A program made the position numbers and the translations under genes. Below are positions 15,483 to 23,754 of a DNA stretch of 64,000 nt, piece by piece; the stretch's first letter is position 1, and each line of letters opens with the position of its first letter. The notes beneath the pieces were generated by a model. That model searched no databases. It saw only the letters and a list, made by a program, of their open reading frames with translations, and was not told the DNA's origin. This stretch comes from Halomonas sp. M20 (lineage in GTDB: Bacteria > Pseudomonadota > Gammaproteobacteria > Pseudomonadales > Halomonadaceae): assembly GCF_020622265.1 (NCBI RefSeq), contig NZ_JACNMQ010000004.1:248001-312000 (forward strand). The letters are read 5' to 3'.

Positions 15483-15736
15483 ACACCTACTTCGGACTAC
15501 TCGCCGAGTTCAACGGCCGCGCCGAGATCCCGCTCGAGGAGATCGCGCCCCGCTACTTCGGCATCAGCCCCAAGACCGCCGGCGCCCGGGCGATTGCCCA
15601 GGCTCTGCCGGTGCCCGCCTATCGGGCGATGGATAGCCAGAAGTCGCCGTGGCTGGTCAGCGCCGTGGATCTGGCCCGCTACCTGGACGAGCGCCGCGAG
15701 CAGGCGCGCAGCCAGTGGCAGATGGTGAACGGGTAG
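15479..15736 (+). CDS. PrtN-family (pyocin activator-like) protein
   Basis: The 85-residue product matches the PrtN family: MNTYFGLLAEFNGRAEIPLE at the start, a DYFG-like RYFGISPKTAGAR segment, and the VSAVDLARYLDERREQARSQ end. In Pseudomonas PrtN turns on pyocin genes after RecA-dependent loss of PrtR. In prophages such proteins are probably early or late regulators. The ATG at 15479 overlaps the gene before it. The element thus carries two candidate activators, this one and the Ogr-like protein. Confidence 0.8.
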   Translation: MNTYFGLLAEFNGRAEIPLEEIAPRYFGISPKTAGARAIAQALPVPAYRAMDSQKSPWLVSAVDLARYLDERREQARSQWQMVNG

Positions 15737-15767
15737 GCACCCACAAAAAGAAAAAGGAACGCAGGGA

Positions 15768-17357
15768 ATGAATTTAAACCTATTCGGCCACGAGCTGGTC
15801 GTCGATAATTTCGCCGGCGGTGGCGGCGCATCCGAGGGCATCGAACAGGCCCTGGGACGCCCTGTAGATCTCGCCATCAACCACGACGCCGCGGCCATCG
15901 CCGTGCACACCGCCAATCACCCGGGCAGCGAGCATGCTGTCGCCGACGTGTGGGACATCGAACCCGAGCAAGCGACGCGGGGCATGCCTGTTGGCCTCGC
16001 GTGGTTTTCTCCGGATTGTCGGCACCATTCCAAGGCCAAGGGTGGCCGGCCGGTCAGCAAGAGCGTGCGCGGTCTCGCGTGGGTTGCGGCTCGCTGGGCG
16101 GCTAAGGTGAAGCCCAGGGTGATCATCCTTGAGAACGTAGAAGAGTTCCAGGACTGGGGGCCGTTGATCAAGAATACCAAGGGCCAATTGGTACCTGACC
16201 CGGCGCGCAAGGGGCAAACCTTCCGTGGTTTCATTAGGGCACTCAACCGACATGGGTACCAGGTTGATTGGCGACTGCTCCGCGCCTGTGACTACGGCAC
16301 ACCCACAATACGCCGACGACTGTTCCTGATCGCCCGTCGTGATGGCCTGCCGATAAGCTGGCCCAAGCCAACACATGCCGACCCCGCTGCGCCTGCCGTA
16401 AGGCGAGGAAAGATGCAGGCCTACCACACCGCTGCCGAGTGCATTGATTGGTCGATCCCCTGCCCCTCTATCTTTGATCGCGACCGGCCGCTGGCAGAAA
16501 ACACACTCAAGCGGATCGCCAAGGGTGTGATGCGGTATGTAGTTGAAAGCGGAGACCCGTTCATTGTGCCGATCGCCAACTACGGCAACGGCACGACGCT
16601 GGTCAACGCCATCGACGAGCCTTTGCGCACGGTCACCGCCTGGCCCAAGGGCGGATCGTTCGCGCTGGTCGCGCCGCACATCACCAAGTTCAGAAGCGGT
16701 GCCGTCGGCCACCGGATGGACGAGCCGATGCACACCATCACGGCCAACGCCAATGTCACCCGGCCAGGCGTGAACCCGGGAGGGTGCGCTCCGATTGGAG
16801 TCGTGTCGGCATTCCTCGCGAAGCATTTCACTGGCGTGGTCGGTGATGACCTGAGAAATCCGGTACCGACGATCACCGCCACCGATCATAACGCTCTGGT
16901 CGCAGCCAACCTGGTCAACCTCAAGGGCGCCGATCGTGGTGGACGGGATCTGCGCAAGGCGATGCCCACCGTCTGCGCGGGCGGAACCCACGCCGCGGCG
17001 GTATCCGCTTTCCTAGTGAAGTACTACGGGCAAGGAGTTGGCCAGGATTGCGGCGAGCCGCTTCATACAATGCCGACCCGTGACCGCTTCGGGCTGGTCA
17101 CAGTGACAATCAAGGGCGAGCAGTACGCTATCATCGATATCGGCATGCGCATGCTCCAGCCCCACGAGCTGGCTGCTGCCCAGGGTTTCCCTGATCACTA
17201 CGTATTCGATCGAGTCGATGGCAAGCCAGTACCTAAGTATCAGCAGGTTCGGCTGATCGGAAACAGTGTCTGCCCGCCGCTGGCCCGTGCCATTGTCGAT
17301 GCCAACTTTTCCCACGAAAGAAAGTTCATGCCGGCACCGGCAGAGGCCGTTGCATAA
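15768..17357 (+). CDS. C5 cytosine DNA methyltransferase (phage type)
   Basis: A 529-residue Dcm-type enzyme that would transfer methyl from SAM to C5 of cytosine. Motif I is DNFAGGGGASEG (residues 13-24), motif IV is SPDCRHHSKAKGG (about 83-95, with the active cysteine in a PDC instead of PC context, common in phage members), motif VI is LENVEEF, motif VIII RRRLFLIARR, and motifs IX-X (AAAQGFPDHY, then IGNSVCPPLARAI) are at the end. The region between about 200 and 430 carries several similar ITKFRSG / AFLAKHFTG / AFLVKYYGQG blocks, the likely target-recognition domain. No partner nuclease is next to it, so it is probably anti-restriction. Confidence 0.92.
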   Translation: MNLNLFGHELVVDNFAGGGGASEGIEQALGRPVDLAINHDAAAIAVHTANHPGSEHAVADVWDIEPEQATRGMPVGLAWFSPDCRHHSKAKGGRPVSKSVRGLAWVAARWAAKVKPRVIILENVEEFQDWGPLIKNTKGQLVPDPARKGQTFRGFIRALNRHGYQVDWRLLRACDYGTPTIRRRLFLIARRDGLPISWPKPTHADPAAPAVRRGKMQAYHTAAECIDWSIPCPSIFDRDRPLAENTLKRIAKGVMRYVVESGDPFIVPIANYGNGTTLVNAIDEPLRTVTAWPKGGSFALVAPHITKFRSGAVGHRMDEPMHTITANANVTRPGVNPGGCAPIGVVSAFLAKHFTGVVGDDLRNPVPTITATDHNALVAANLVNLKGADRGGRDLRKAMPTVCAGGTHAAAVSAFLVKYYGQGVGQDCGEPLHTMPTRDRFGLVTVTIKGEQYAIIDIGMRMLQPHELAAAQGFPDHYVFDRVDGKPVPKYQQVRLIGNSVCPPLARAIVDANFSHERKFMPAPAEAVA

Positions 17358-17374
17358 AGATTGAAAACCGATAC

Positions 17375-18445
17375 CTACGCGCCCGGAGCCTCTCGCAGCA
17401 CGAGGTTTTCCGGGCGCAAGTGTGTGTAGCGCTTGAGCACGTCCCAGCTCTCATGCAGCGTGAATTGCTGCACTTCCACTATCTCGTACCCTGCTTCGAA
17501 TAGCCGCGACGTCGCCTCATGACGTAGATCATGGAACCGCAGATCCTCGATACCACAGGCCGCGCAGGCCGCTTGCCAGCGTGTGCCAATCGATTTTTCA
17601 TTGTAGGCGAATATCCTTTCCTGACGCTGGGCGCGAGGCTGCCGGCGAATTATATCGAGCCCTTCCCGGGTTAGCTTGAAGCGCTTGTGATTGCCCTCTT
17701 TCCGCCGTGGATGCTTGGCATCGCGTACCCAGCAGGTGCTGGCCTTTTCATCCAGGTCTGCCCACACCAGGCGCGTGATTTCGCCCAGGCGTCGGGATGA
17801 CGCTATCGCAAAGTCCATGATGTCTTCCATGGGGATGACAGCGCTGGGCCGGATCTTCTGCGATCGGCGAAAGTAGGCTCGCACCGCCTCGATCTCGGCT
17901 GCCGAGGGTCGACGGTCGCGCTTTTCGGGGCGTGCAATCAATCCCTTGCTGCGCATCAGCAGCTTCGCCGACTCGAATTCGTTGAGGTCCACCGGCATTT
18001 TCCAGGCGGCGGACGCCGTGCGCAGGATGATACCCAGCCAAGTAATATCCTGAGCAACCGTTTGCGGCTTGATACCGCTATCGCGGCGCATCACGGCATG
18101 CCCGATGATATCCTCGCTGCTCAGTCGGGCTATGTGCACCCGCGCGATCGGGAAGCGCTGCATCTGCTGAATTGTGGCCCTCTTGCTGCGGCCAGCGCCT
18201 TGGGCGAACTCATGAATGTATCGCTCAATGGCATCGTTCAGCGTCACATTCCGCCATTTGGCCACAAGAAGACCACCAGGAGCGAGTAGCTCGGTCTCGC
18301 GCCGGCGGGCCCACTCTTCGGCCATCGCCTTTTTCGGAAATGTCCTCGACTCTGCATAATCCGGCTGCCCCTTGCGAGCGATGCGGATCTGCACCATGTA
18401 TGCGAAACTGCCATCCTTTCGACGGCGCTTGCGGATTGTTGCCAT
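17375..18445 (-). CDS. int: Tyrosine integrase of the dusA-targeting type
   Basis: The 356-residue product has an N-terminal DNA-binding part (RRRKDGSFAYMVQIRI), a core-binding domain (about 65-170) and a catalytic domain with Arg219 (SSRRLGEITRL), His305-x-x-Arg308 (HDLRHEATSRLFEAG), His331 (TLHESW) and Tyr340 (RYTHL). It is the last phage gene and points toward the phage, with its promoter region beside dusA. Integrases with this context form a known group that recombines into the 5' end of dusA. The 3' end lies 17 bases from the convergent methyltransferase. Confidence 0.95.
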   Translation of the reverse strand: MATIRKRRRKDGSFAYMVQIRIARKGQPDYAESRTFPKKAMAEEWARRRETELLAPGGLLVAKWRNVTLNDAIERYIHEFAQGAGRSKRATIQQMQRFPIARVHIARLSSEDIIGHAVMRRDSGIKPQTVAQDITWLGIILRTASAAWKMPVDLNEFESAKLLMRSKGLIARPEKRDRRPSAAEIEAVRAYFRRSQKIRPSAVIPMEDIMDFAIASSRRLGEITRLVWADLDEKASTCWVRDAKHPRRKEGNHKRFKLTREGLDIIRRQPRAQRQERIFAYNEKSIGTRWQAACAACGIEDLRFHDLRHEATSRLFEAGYEIVEVQQFTLHESWDVLKRYTHLRPENLVLREAPGA

Positions 18446-18458
18446 ACCATCCTCTCCG

Positions 18459-18501
18459 ATGTACCAAATTCATTCGGCGCCATGTACCAAATATGTACCA
18501 A
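18459..18501. repeat. ATGTACCAA direct repeats, candidate integrase arm sites
   Basis: ATGTACCAAAT at 18459-18469 and 18482-18492 and ATGTACCAA at 18493-18501. The last two are 11 bases apart, one DNA turn. They lie between int and the attachment site, where arm-type or excisionase sites are expected. Confidence 0.6.
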
Positions 18502-18528
18502 CCAATCAGGCAAAACGCATCAAAACCA

Positions 18529-18544
18529 CTGTAAATATGGACAG
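18529..18544. promoter_or_regulatory. Second LexA-box match, between int and dusA
   Basis: CTGTAAATATGGACAG fits CTGT-N8-ACAG with an AT-rich centre. It is 84 bases upstream of int and 33 bases upstream of dusA, so it could control either. Confidence 0.5.
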
Positions 18545-18576
18545 ATATGGAAAGCAACGCAAGAGCCTAACCCACT

Positions 18577-19617
18577 ATGAACACTGAGAATAAGCGGGTT
18601 TCACCAGATAGGACATTCTCCGTCGCGCCGATGATGGATTGGACGACCCGGGACTATCGCGTCTTCGCCCGTACGCTGACACGCCAGGCCTTGTTGTATA
18701 CGGAGATGGTCACCACCGGGGCCATTCTGCATGGAAGCCCCAGGGAGCGCTTTCTGGGCCATGACGATGTCGAGCACCCCCTTGCGTTACAGCTTGGCGG
18801 CAGCGATGCCGGCGAACTGGCGGAGTGTGCCGCCATTGCACAAGCCTGGGGCTACGACGAGGTCAATCTCAATGTGGGCTGTCCCAGCGACCGGGTTCAG
18901 AACAACCTGATCGGCGCCTGCCTCATGGCGCATCCGGACAAGGTAGCCGCTGCCGTCAAAGCAATGACCGCTGCAGTGAATATTCCCGTGACGGTGAAAT
19001 GCCGTATCGGTATCGATGCCCAAGACGAGGATGCGGATCTCGAGCGCTTCATTAACGAAGTCGCTGGGGCCGGTTGCGACACCTTCATCGTCCACGCTCG
19101 CAAGGCCTGGCTTGAAGGGCTGTCTCCCAAGGAGAACCGTGATATTCCGCCGCTGAACTATGCCCGGGTACAACGTCTCAAGGCGGCCCATCCCGAATTG
19201 CATATCGGTATCAATGGCGGCTTGAAAACCCTGGCCGACTGTCAATCCCAGCTCGAGCATGTGGATAGTGTCATGGTGGGCCGGGAGGCCTATCAGAACC
19301 CCTGGGTACTTGCGGCGGTGGATGACACCTTCTATGGCCAGCCGGGGCCGGTGCGTACCCGACACGAAGCGGCACTGGCATTGCGCCCCTATATTGCAAA
19401 GCGCTTGAGCGAAGGGGCGAAACTCAACCATGTGACTCGTCATCTTCTGGGGCTGTTCCAAGGTTGCTCCGGGGGCCGGCGTTTCCGCCGCCATCTGTCC
19501 GAGAACGCGCACCGCGAAGGAGTCGGCCTGCAGGTTTTCGACGATGCATTGGGCTTGGTCGACCAACGTGTCAGCGAGAGTTCCGAAAAGAGTAAGAACG
19601 GCCGGGTCGTGGCATGA
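18577..19617 (+). CDS. dusA: tRNA-dihydrouridine synthase A
   Basis: A 346-residue flavoprotein that reduces uridine 20/20a in tRNA. It shows the DusA start VAPMMDWTTRDYR, TEMVTTGAILHG, ALQLGGSDAGEL, the catalytic cysteine in NLNVGCPSDRVQ, HARKAWLEGLSPKENR and MVGREAYQNPW. The prophage ends in its 5' end: upstream sequence, and possibly the first 14 or so codons (MNTENKRVSPDRTF), are of phage origin while the product remains full length. Expression is therefore likely driven from phage DNA. A hairpin follows the stop. Confidence 0.96.
   Translation: MNTENKRVSPDRTFSVAPMMDWTTRDYRVFARTLTRQALLYTEMVTTGAILHGSPRERFLGHDDVEHPLALQLGGSDAGELAECAAIAQAWGYDEVNLNVGCPSDRVQNNLIGACLMAHPDKVAAAVKAMTAAVNIPVTVKCRIGIDAQDEDADLERFINEVAGAGCDTFIVHARKAWLEGLSPKENRDIPPLNYARVQRLKAAHPELHIGINGGLKTLADCQSQLEHVDSVMVGREAYQNPWVLAAVDDTFYGQPGPVRTRHEAALALRPYIAKRLSEGAKLNHVTRHLLGLFQGCSGGRRFRRHLSENAHREGVGLQVFDDALGLVDQRVSESSEKSKNGRVVA
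18619..18650. other. Probable prophage attachment site (att) in dusA
   Basis: The codons for the SVAPMMDWT block are the conserved 5' stretch of dusA at which this integrase family recombines; integrase, arm-like repeats and phage genes all lie just upstream. The second att copy would be left of base 1, so the exact core cannot be set. Confidence 0.6.
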
Positions 19618-19619
19618 CA

Positions 19620-19643
19620 CCGATACGCCAGCAGGCGTATCGG
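19620..19643. terminator. Hairpin between convergent dusA and the AstE/AspA-like gene
   Basis: Perfect 10-base stem CCGATACGCC / GGCGTATCGG with loop AGCA, 2 bases after the dusA stop. T tracts are poor on both strands; it probably serves both genes. Confidence 0.6.
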
Positions 19644-19652
19644 AACATAGCG

Positions 19653-20684
19653 CTACATCGTCTCGAGGGTCGGTTCATAATCTTGCTGGAAAGACTCTAC
19701 GGCGTTTTCTGCCTCTTCGATGGCATCGAAGCGGGCCACGTGAAATAACGCTTCCCCTTCATTGACCAACGGCAAATTGCTCATGCCGATGACGATGCCA
19801 TCGGCATTGGCGATGACTTCCCCCTCGGCGTTGCCAAACGGGTCAGCCACCAGCCCCAGCAGTTGTCCTTTAGCGACCCGCGCCCCGAGCCGCACCCGAG
19901 GTCGCAGAATGCCATCTCCAGTCGCCCTCGCCCAACTCGAGCCATTGGCGATCTCCGCGGGTCTTGATATCGCACGTTGCCGACTAGTCGGCAACATGGC
20001 TAACGTGCGCATCACCCGCAGAATGCCGCGCACCCCAGGCGCAATCGACCATTCATCGAAACGCAGCGCCTCCCCCGCTTCGTAGGTCAGAACCGGCACG
20101 CCGCGGTTCTGGGCATAGGCACGCAAGCTTCCTTCGCGGAGCTCCGCATTGAGGATCACCGGTGCCCCGAAGGCATCCGCCATGCGCGCCGTCTCGCTGC
20201 TCGAACCTAGTTGAGCGCGAATCTGAGGCAGGTTGGTGCGATGGATGGCGCCGGTGTGCAGATCGATGATATGAGTGGCCAGATCGACGATCTGCTCCCG
20301 AAAGAGTGCCGCCACCCGAGAGCCCAGCGAGCCCGTCTCGATGCCGGGAAAACAACGATTGAGATCACGCCGATCCGGTAGATACCGCGTATGCTGAACG
20401 AACCCGAAGACGTTGACGACAGGCACCGCAATCAGGGTGCCACGCAATCGGCGTAGCGCGGATGCGCGCAGCAGACGACGCACGATCTCAACACCATTGA
20501 TTTCATCCCCGTGGATGGCACTACACACCAGCAGCACCGGGCCGGGCTGACGTCCGTGCACGACCTCCACGGGTATATGCAGTGGCGCATGCGTGTAGAG
20601 CTTGGCAATAGGGACATCGATTTGAGCGCGGGTACCGGGGGCCACATGCACACCGGCGAGTTCGAAAGAGCTTCGGGCCATCAC
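19653..20684 (-). CDS. Succinylglutamate desuccinylase/aspartoacylase-family hydrolase
   Basis: A 343-residue member of the M14-like AstE/AspA family, zinc enzymes that deacylate N-acyl amino acids or related amides. The zinc-binding HGDE motif lies in SAIHGDEINGVEIVR (about residue 58), the conserved arginine in RRDLNRCFPG, and the second zinc histidine in IIDLHTGA (about 143). The C-terminal 100 residues form the beta-rich domain (RLGARVAKGQLLGLVADPFG) seen in family members. The true substrate cannot be read from sequence; the arginine-catabolic ast genes are not nearby. It begins at 20684 or at the next Met. Confidence 0.85.
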   Translation of the reverse strand: MMARSSFELAGVHVAPGTRAQIDVPIAKLYTHAPLHIPVEVVHGRQPGPVLLVCSAIHGDEINGVEIVRRLLRASALRRLRGTLIAVPVVNVFGFVQHTRYLPDRRDLNRCFPGIETGSLGSRVAALFREQIVDLATHIIDLHTGAIHRTNLPQIRAQLGSSSETARMADAFGAPVILNAELREGSLRAYAQNRGVPVLTYEAGEALRFDEWSIAPGVRGILRVMRTLAMLPTSRQRAISRPAEIANGSSWARATGDGILRPRVRLGARVAKGQLLGLVADPFGNAEGEVIANADGIVIGMSNLPLVNEGEALFHVARFDAIEEAENAVESFQQDYEPTLETM

Positions 20685-20787
20685 GGCTTCCTTGAAGAAA
20701 ACAGCGTTTTCTTTATACGCCTTGATAGCCTATATGACGACCCTTTATCCTACTTTCTTGCCCAATTCGACCGAAGCCATTAGTTAG

Positions 20788-21405
20788 TTACTGTCGAATT
20801 CCCTCGAACTCGAAGATCAATTCCACCTCATCACCCACCATGCCGTTATCGACGCCGTAGGTCATGCCCCATTCACTGCGAGACAGCGTGGTGCGCGCCG
20901 AGAGCCCGAGCGTGTACTGCTTGTGGCCAAAAGGGTATTTTTCCGCCTTGTTGAGCGTGACATCAAGAGTCACTGGATGGGTCTCGCCCAGCAGGGTGAG
21001 ATCCCCGGTCAGCGACCCTTGGGTATCGCTTTCGGCGTTGAAATCCGTGGCCTCGAAAACGATTGACGGGTACTCCTTGGCATTCAGAAAGTCGTCGCTC
21101 AGCACATGTTCATCGCGTTTTTCATGGTTGGTGAAAAGACTTGCAGCCGGTATTTCCACCCGGCCCGAAGAGAGTGCCTGGGTCTGCTCGTCGTAAACGA
21201 ACTCCCCTTCCCCTTCCAGGAACATGCCCAGCTGCTTCTGATAGCCAAGGTGATCGATCAAAAAGCCGATGGAAAAGTGCTCGGGATCGATGCGATAGGT
21301 CTGCGGCTCTGCCTGGGCCGGTAACGCCCCTAGCAGAAGGCCGCCTGCCACGGCCACTATCGATAGAGAACTGCGTAGTGCGGTAATCATTTCGAGTCTC
21401 CTCAT
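20788..21405 (-). CDS. YceI-family periplasmic lipocalin-like protein
   Basis: The 205-residue product has a signal peptide (SLSIVAVAGGLLLGALPAQA) and the YceI beta-barrel: YRIDPEHFSIGFLIDHLGY, SGRVEIPAASLFTNHEKRDEHV, DFLNAKEYPSIVFEAT, and a GDLTLLGETHPVTLDV block. YceI proteins bind isoprenoid-like lipids in the periplasm. It is 6 bases from the CDP-alcohol phosphatidyltransferase gene upstream, same strand, so the two probably form one operon, which joins a lipid-binding protein to a phospholipid-type enzyme. Confidence 0.92.
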   Translation of the reverse strand: MRRLEMITALRSSLSIVAVAGGLLLGALPAQAEPQTYRIDPEHFSIGFLIDHLGYQKQLGMFLEGEGEFVYDEQTQALSSGRVEIPAASLFTNHEKRDEHVLSDDFLNAKEYPSIVFEATDFNAESDTQGSLTGDLTLLGETHPVTLDVTLNKAEKYPFGHKQYTLGLSARTTLSRSEWGMTYGVDNGMVGDEVELIFEFEGIRQ

Positions 21406-21411
21406 AAACGG

Positions 21412-22179
21412 CTATGAACCGCTTGAAAGCGCTCTTTTCTTCTTGGTGGATAGCCAGCGTATATCCACCAAGAACGACACGGACAGCACCAATAGCGACA
21501 ACGCGGCAAGGCTGGATGCCATGCCGCTCGATACCCATGGGTGTAATCCACATAGTAGCGTCAGTGCCTGCCACACGCAGATGATTTTGCGTCGGCGACT
21601 CTCGGGTAGCGCCCGGTTGAGCCAAGGCCAGACTTTCCCGGTCAGAACGAAACCGTATCGCATCAAACCGATCGACAATACCCAGGGCCCTGCCTTGCCA
21701 AGCACGACAAGGGCCAGACACAGCACCAGAATGAAGAAGGCATCCAGCTCCATGTCGAAACGGGCCCCGAAAGCGGTCGCGGAGCGCGTCAGCCGCGCGA
21801 TCCAGCCATCCAGCCCATCGAGGATCAAGGCGCCCAATGCCAGGGTCGTCATGACGACGGCGTGTTGTGCCATGAAATCCGGGAAAAGGATTGCACCCGC
21901 CAGAATCGCAACGAGCATGCCCCGCAACAGCGTGACGCGGTTGGCCCAACCCAGCCAGCGGCGCGTGGCAGGCCAGGACTTGAGCACCATTACGACCATG
22001 ATCAGATAAACCGCACCAGCGCTAAGACGCAGCCCCACCGGTGCAGCCAGCCACAGCAACAGCCCTTCCAGCAACCCCACGAACAGAAGCGATGCGACAA
22101 AGCATTCGATCAAGGTCGATGTACTGAAACGACTATCCTGCGGGGCATTCATCACCGGCTGTCGATTACCATGCTGCAT
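21412..22179 (-). CDS. CDP-alcohol phosphatidyltransferase-family membrane protein
   Basis: The 255-residue product contains the signature D-G-x2-A-R-x8-G-x3-D-x3-D, seen as DGWIARLTRSATAFGARFDM followed by ELD (residues about 123-145), and about six hydrophobic segments. Such enzymes transfer a CDP-linked lipid to an alcohol acceptor. The first 30 residues are polar; the start may be the Met at residue 10 (MNAPQDSRF). It is divergent from the dehydrogenase gene at 22347 and shares the regulatory gap with it. The acceptor is not predictable. Confidence 0.88.
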   Translation of the reverse strand: MQHGNRQPVMNAPQDSRFSTSTLIECFVASLLFVGLLEGLLLWLAAPVGLRLSAGAVYLIMVVMVLKSWPATRRWLGWANRVTLLRGMLVAILAGAILFPDFMAQHAVVMTTLALGALILDGLDGWIARLTRSATAFGARFDMELDAFFILVLCLALVVLGKAGPWVLSIGLMRYGFVLTGKVWPWLNRALPESRRRKIICVWQALTLLCGLHPWVSSGMASSLAALSLLVLSVSFLVDIRWLSTKKKRALSSGS

Positions 22180-22248
22180 GCGGCACCCCTAGGGTCTGTT
22201 GACGTTTCATTCACGTTCGCGCTGAATGGCGATTTTGCTATATAACTT

Positions 22249-22267
22249 TTGTACAATCATTGAACAA
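22249..22267. promoter_or_regulatory. Dyad in the divergent promoter of the pterin-like cluster
   Basis: TTGTACAAT-C-ATTGAACAA: two 9-base arms matching at 8 of 9 positions around one base. It follows an extended -10-like TGCTATATA (22237-22245). A candidate operator for a dimeric regulator acting on 22347 and possibly 22179. Confidence 0.5.
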
Positions 22268-22346
22268 CAAGTTTATGCGAAGGTCGATACCTGTAGAGCA
22301 TTGTTCTACTCTACTGCTCTATTAGTGTGTTACGAAGGAAAACGCC

Positions 22347-23351
22347 ATGTCCTCCATTACCGCTCAAGCCTTCTGGACGCTGGCCCCGGGGCATGGTGCC
22401 CTGCGCGATGAGAGTCTCTCGCCTCCTGGTCCCGAGGAAGTGTTGGTTCATAGTCGCTACAGTGCGATCAGTCGCGGCACTGAAAGCCTTGTCTTCAATG
22501 GACAGGTGCCGGCAAGTGAACGTTCACGCATGCGCGCCCCTTTTCAACAGGGCGACTTCCCTGGCCCGGTCAAATATGGCTATGCCAACGTCGGCATCGT
22601 GGAACAGGGCCCGGAACATTTGCTGAACCGCGCCGTCTTTTGTCTGTACCCCCATCAGGATCGCTATGTCGTACCCCAGGACGCAGTGCTGGTACTTCCA
22701 TCCGGCTTACCCTTCGAGCGCGCGGTGCTCGCTGCCAACATGGAAACCGCCATCAACGGCCTTTGGGATGCAGGCCCACGGGTGGGCGATCGCATCAGCG
22801 TCATCGGCGCCGGCGTCGTCGGTGCGCTGATCGCCTACCTATGTGCGCGGATTCCCGGCACTCGAGTGCAGCTGATCGATATCGCACCCCAGCGTCAGAC
22901 ACTCGCGGATGCGCTGGAGGTTCCTTTCTGTCTCCCTCATCAGGCAGAAGGCGACAACGACCTGGTGATCCATGCCAGTGGCTCACCGGATGGGCTTCGC
23001 ACCGGGCTTGAATTGGCCGGTAAAGAAGCCACCTTGATTGAAATGAGCTGGTTCGGCCAGAAGGAAGTGAGTCTGCCGCTGGGAGAAGCGTTTCACTCCC
23101 GCCGCCTGACGCTGCGCGCAAGCCAGGTGGGTACCGTGGCACCGGCACGCAGCGCCCGCTGGGACTATCGGCGCCGCCTGAGCCTAGCTCTCGACCTGCT
23201 GCAGGACGCACGCCTGGACGCACTCATCAGCGGGGAAAGCGATTTCAAGGATCTCCCGGAATCGATGCCCCGCTTGTTCGAGCATGCCAACGATGTACTC
23301 TGCCATCGTGTGGCTTACCCACAAACGGATAACTTTGCACAAGGAAGATAG
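22347..23351 (+). CDS. MDR-family dehydrogenase without structural zinc ligands
   Basis: The 334-residue protein is a medium-chain dehydrogenase/reductase: N-terminal GroES-like part ([21 protein letters not shown]), then a Rossmann domain with [13 protein letters not shown] near residue 153 and ID at the end of the second strand. The catalytic-zinc Cys and the four-Cys lobe of alcohol dehydrogenases are not seen, as in BchC-like members. ISRGTE at the active-site region is typical of that branch. It leads the cluster running to 29527 and ends 4 bases before the next start. Confidence 0.85.
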   Translation: MSSITAQAFWTLAPGHGALRDESLSPPGPEEVLVHSRYSAISRGTESLVFNGQVPASERSRMRAPFQQGDFPGPVKYGYANVGIVEQGPEHLLNRAVFCLYPHQDRYVVPQDAVLVLPSGLPFERAVLAANMETAINGLWDAGPRVGDRISVIGAGVVGALIAYLCARIPGTRVQLIDIAPQRQTLADALEVPFCLPHQAEGDNDLVIHASGSPDGLRTGLELAGKEATLIEMSWFGQKEVSLPLGEAFHSRRLTLRASQVGTVAPARSARWDYRRRLSLALDLLQDARLDALISGESDFKDLPESMPRLFEHANDVLCHRVAYPQTDNFAQGR

Positions 23352-23355
23352 TGTC

Positions 23356-23754
23356 ATGTTCAGCTTGACCGTTCGCGATCATTTCATGATCGCTCACAGT
23401 TTCAACGGCGAGGTCTTCGGCCCGGCCCAGCGCCAGCACGGCGCTACCTATGTGGTGGACGTCACCTTCAAGCGCCCGAACCTGGATGATGACGACCTGG
23501 TCATCGACATCGGTCTAGCCAGCACCACCCTTCACGCCATACTCGATGAGTTCAACCTGCGCAACCTGGATGACATCGAAGAGTTCAAGGGCCGCAATAC
23601 CACCACGGAGTTCATGGCCAAGGTCGTGTTCGATCGTCTTGCCCGAGCCATTCAGGAAGGCCGCTTGGGGCCTGCCGCCAGCGGACTGAGCAATATGAGC
23701 GTGACCCTGCATGAATCGCACATTGCCTGGGCAAGCTACGAGGGAACGCTATGA
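23356..23754 (+). CDS. 6-pyruvoyl-tetrahydropterin synthase homologue, degenerate active site
   Basis: The 132-residue protein has the T-fold outline of PTPS/Que[10 protein letters not shown] at the N-terminus, [12 protein letters not shown] for the usual HGHNY strand, TTTEFMAK for the substrate-anchoring PTAEN-like loop and VTLHES near the end. Of the three zinc histidines, H14 and H28 are present but the third is Ala30. The catalytic Cys four residues before H28 is missing and the Asp-His pair reads Asp64-Glu65. The usual lyase chemistry is therefore doubtful and another reaction on a pterin-like substrate is likely. It is coupled to the glycosyltransferase gene by an ATGA overlap. Confidence 0.82.
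   Translation: MFSLTVRDHFMIAHSFNGEVFGPAQRQHGATYVVDVTFKRPNLDDDDLVIDIGLASTTLHAILDEFNLRNLDDIEEFKGRNTTTEFMAKVVFDRLARAIQEGRLGPAASGLSNMSVTLHESHIAWASYEGTL

Larger units (their letters stand above)
1..18645. mobile_element. P2-like prophage, right part, integrated in dusA
   Basis: A continuous phage block runs from tail sheath to integrase and stops at the 5' end of dusA. The tail gene order (FI, FII, E/E', T, U, D) is that of P2-type contractile-tailed phages. Behind it come a CI-type lysogeny block read leftwards, an early block read rightwards and a leftward tyrosine integrase next to the chromosome. Capsid, packaging, lysis and baseplate genes and the left attachment site must lie left of base 1, so completeness cannot be judged here. 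Every gene visible in this part is intact, which argues against an old, decaying remnant. Confidence 0.93.
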
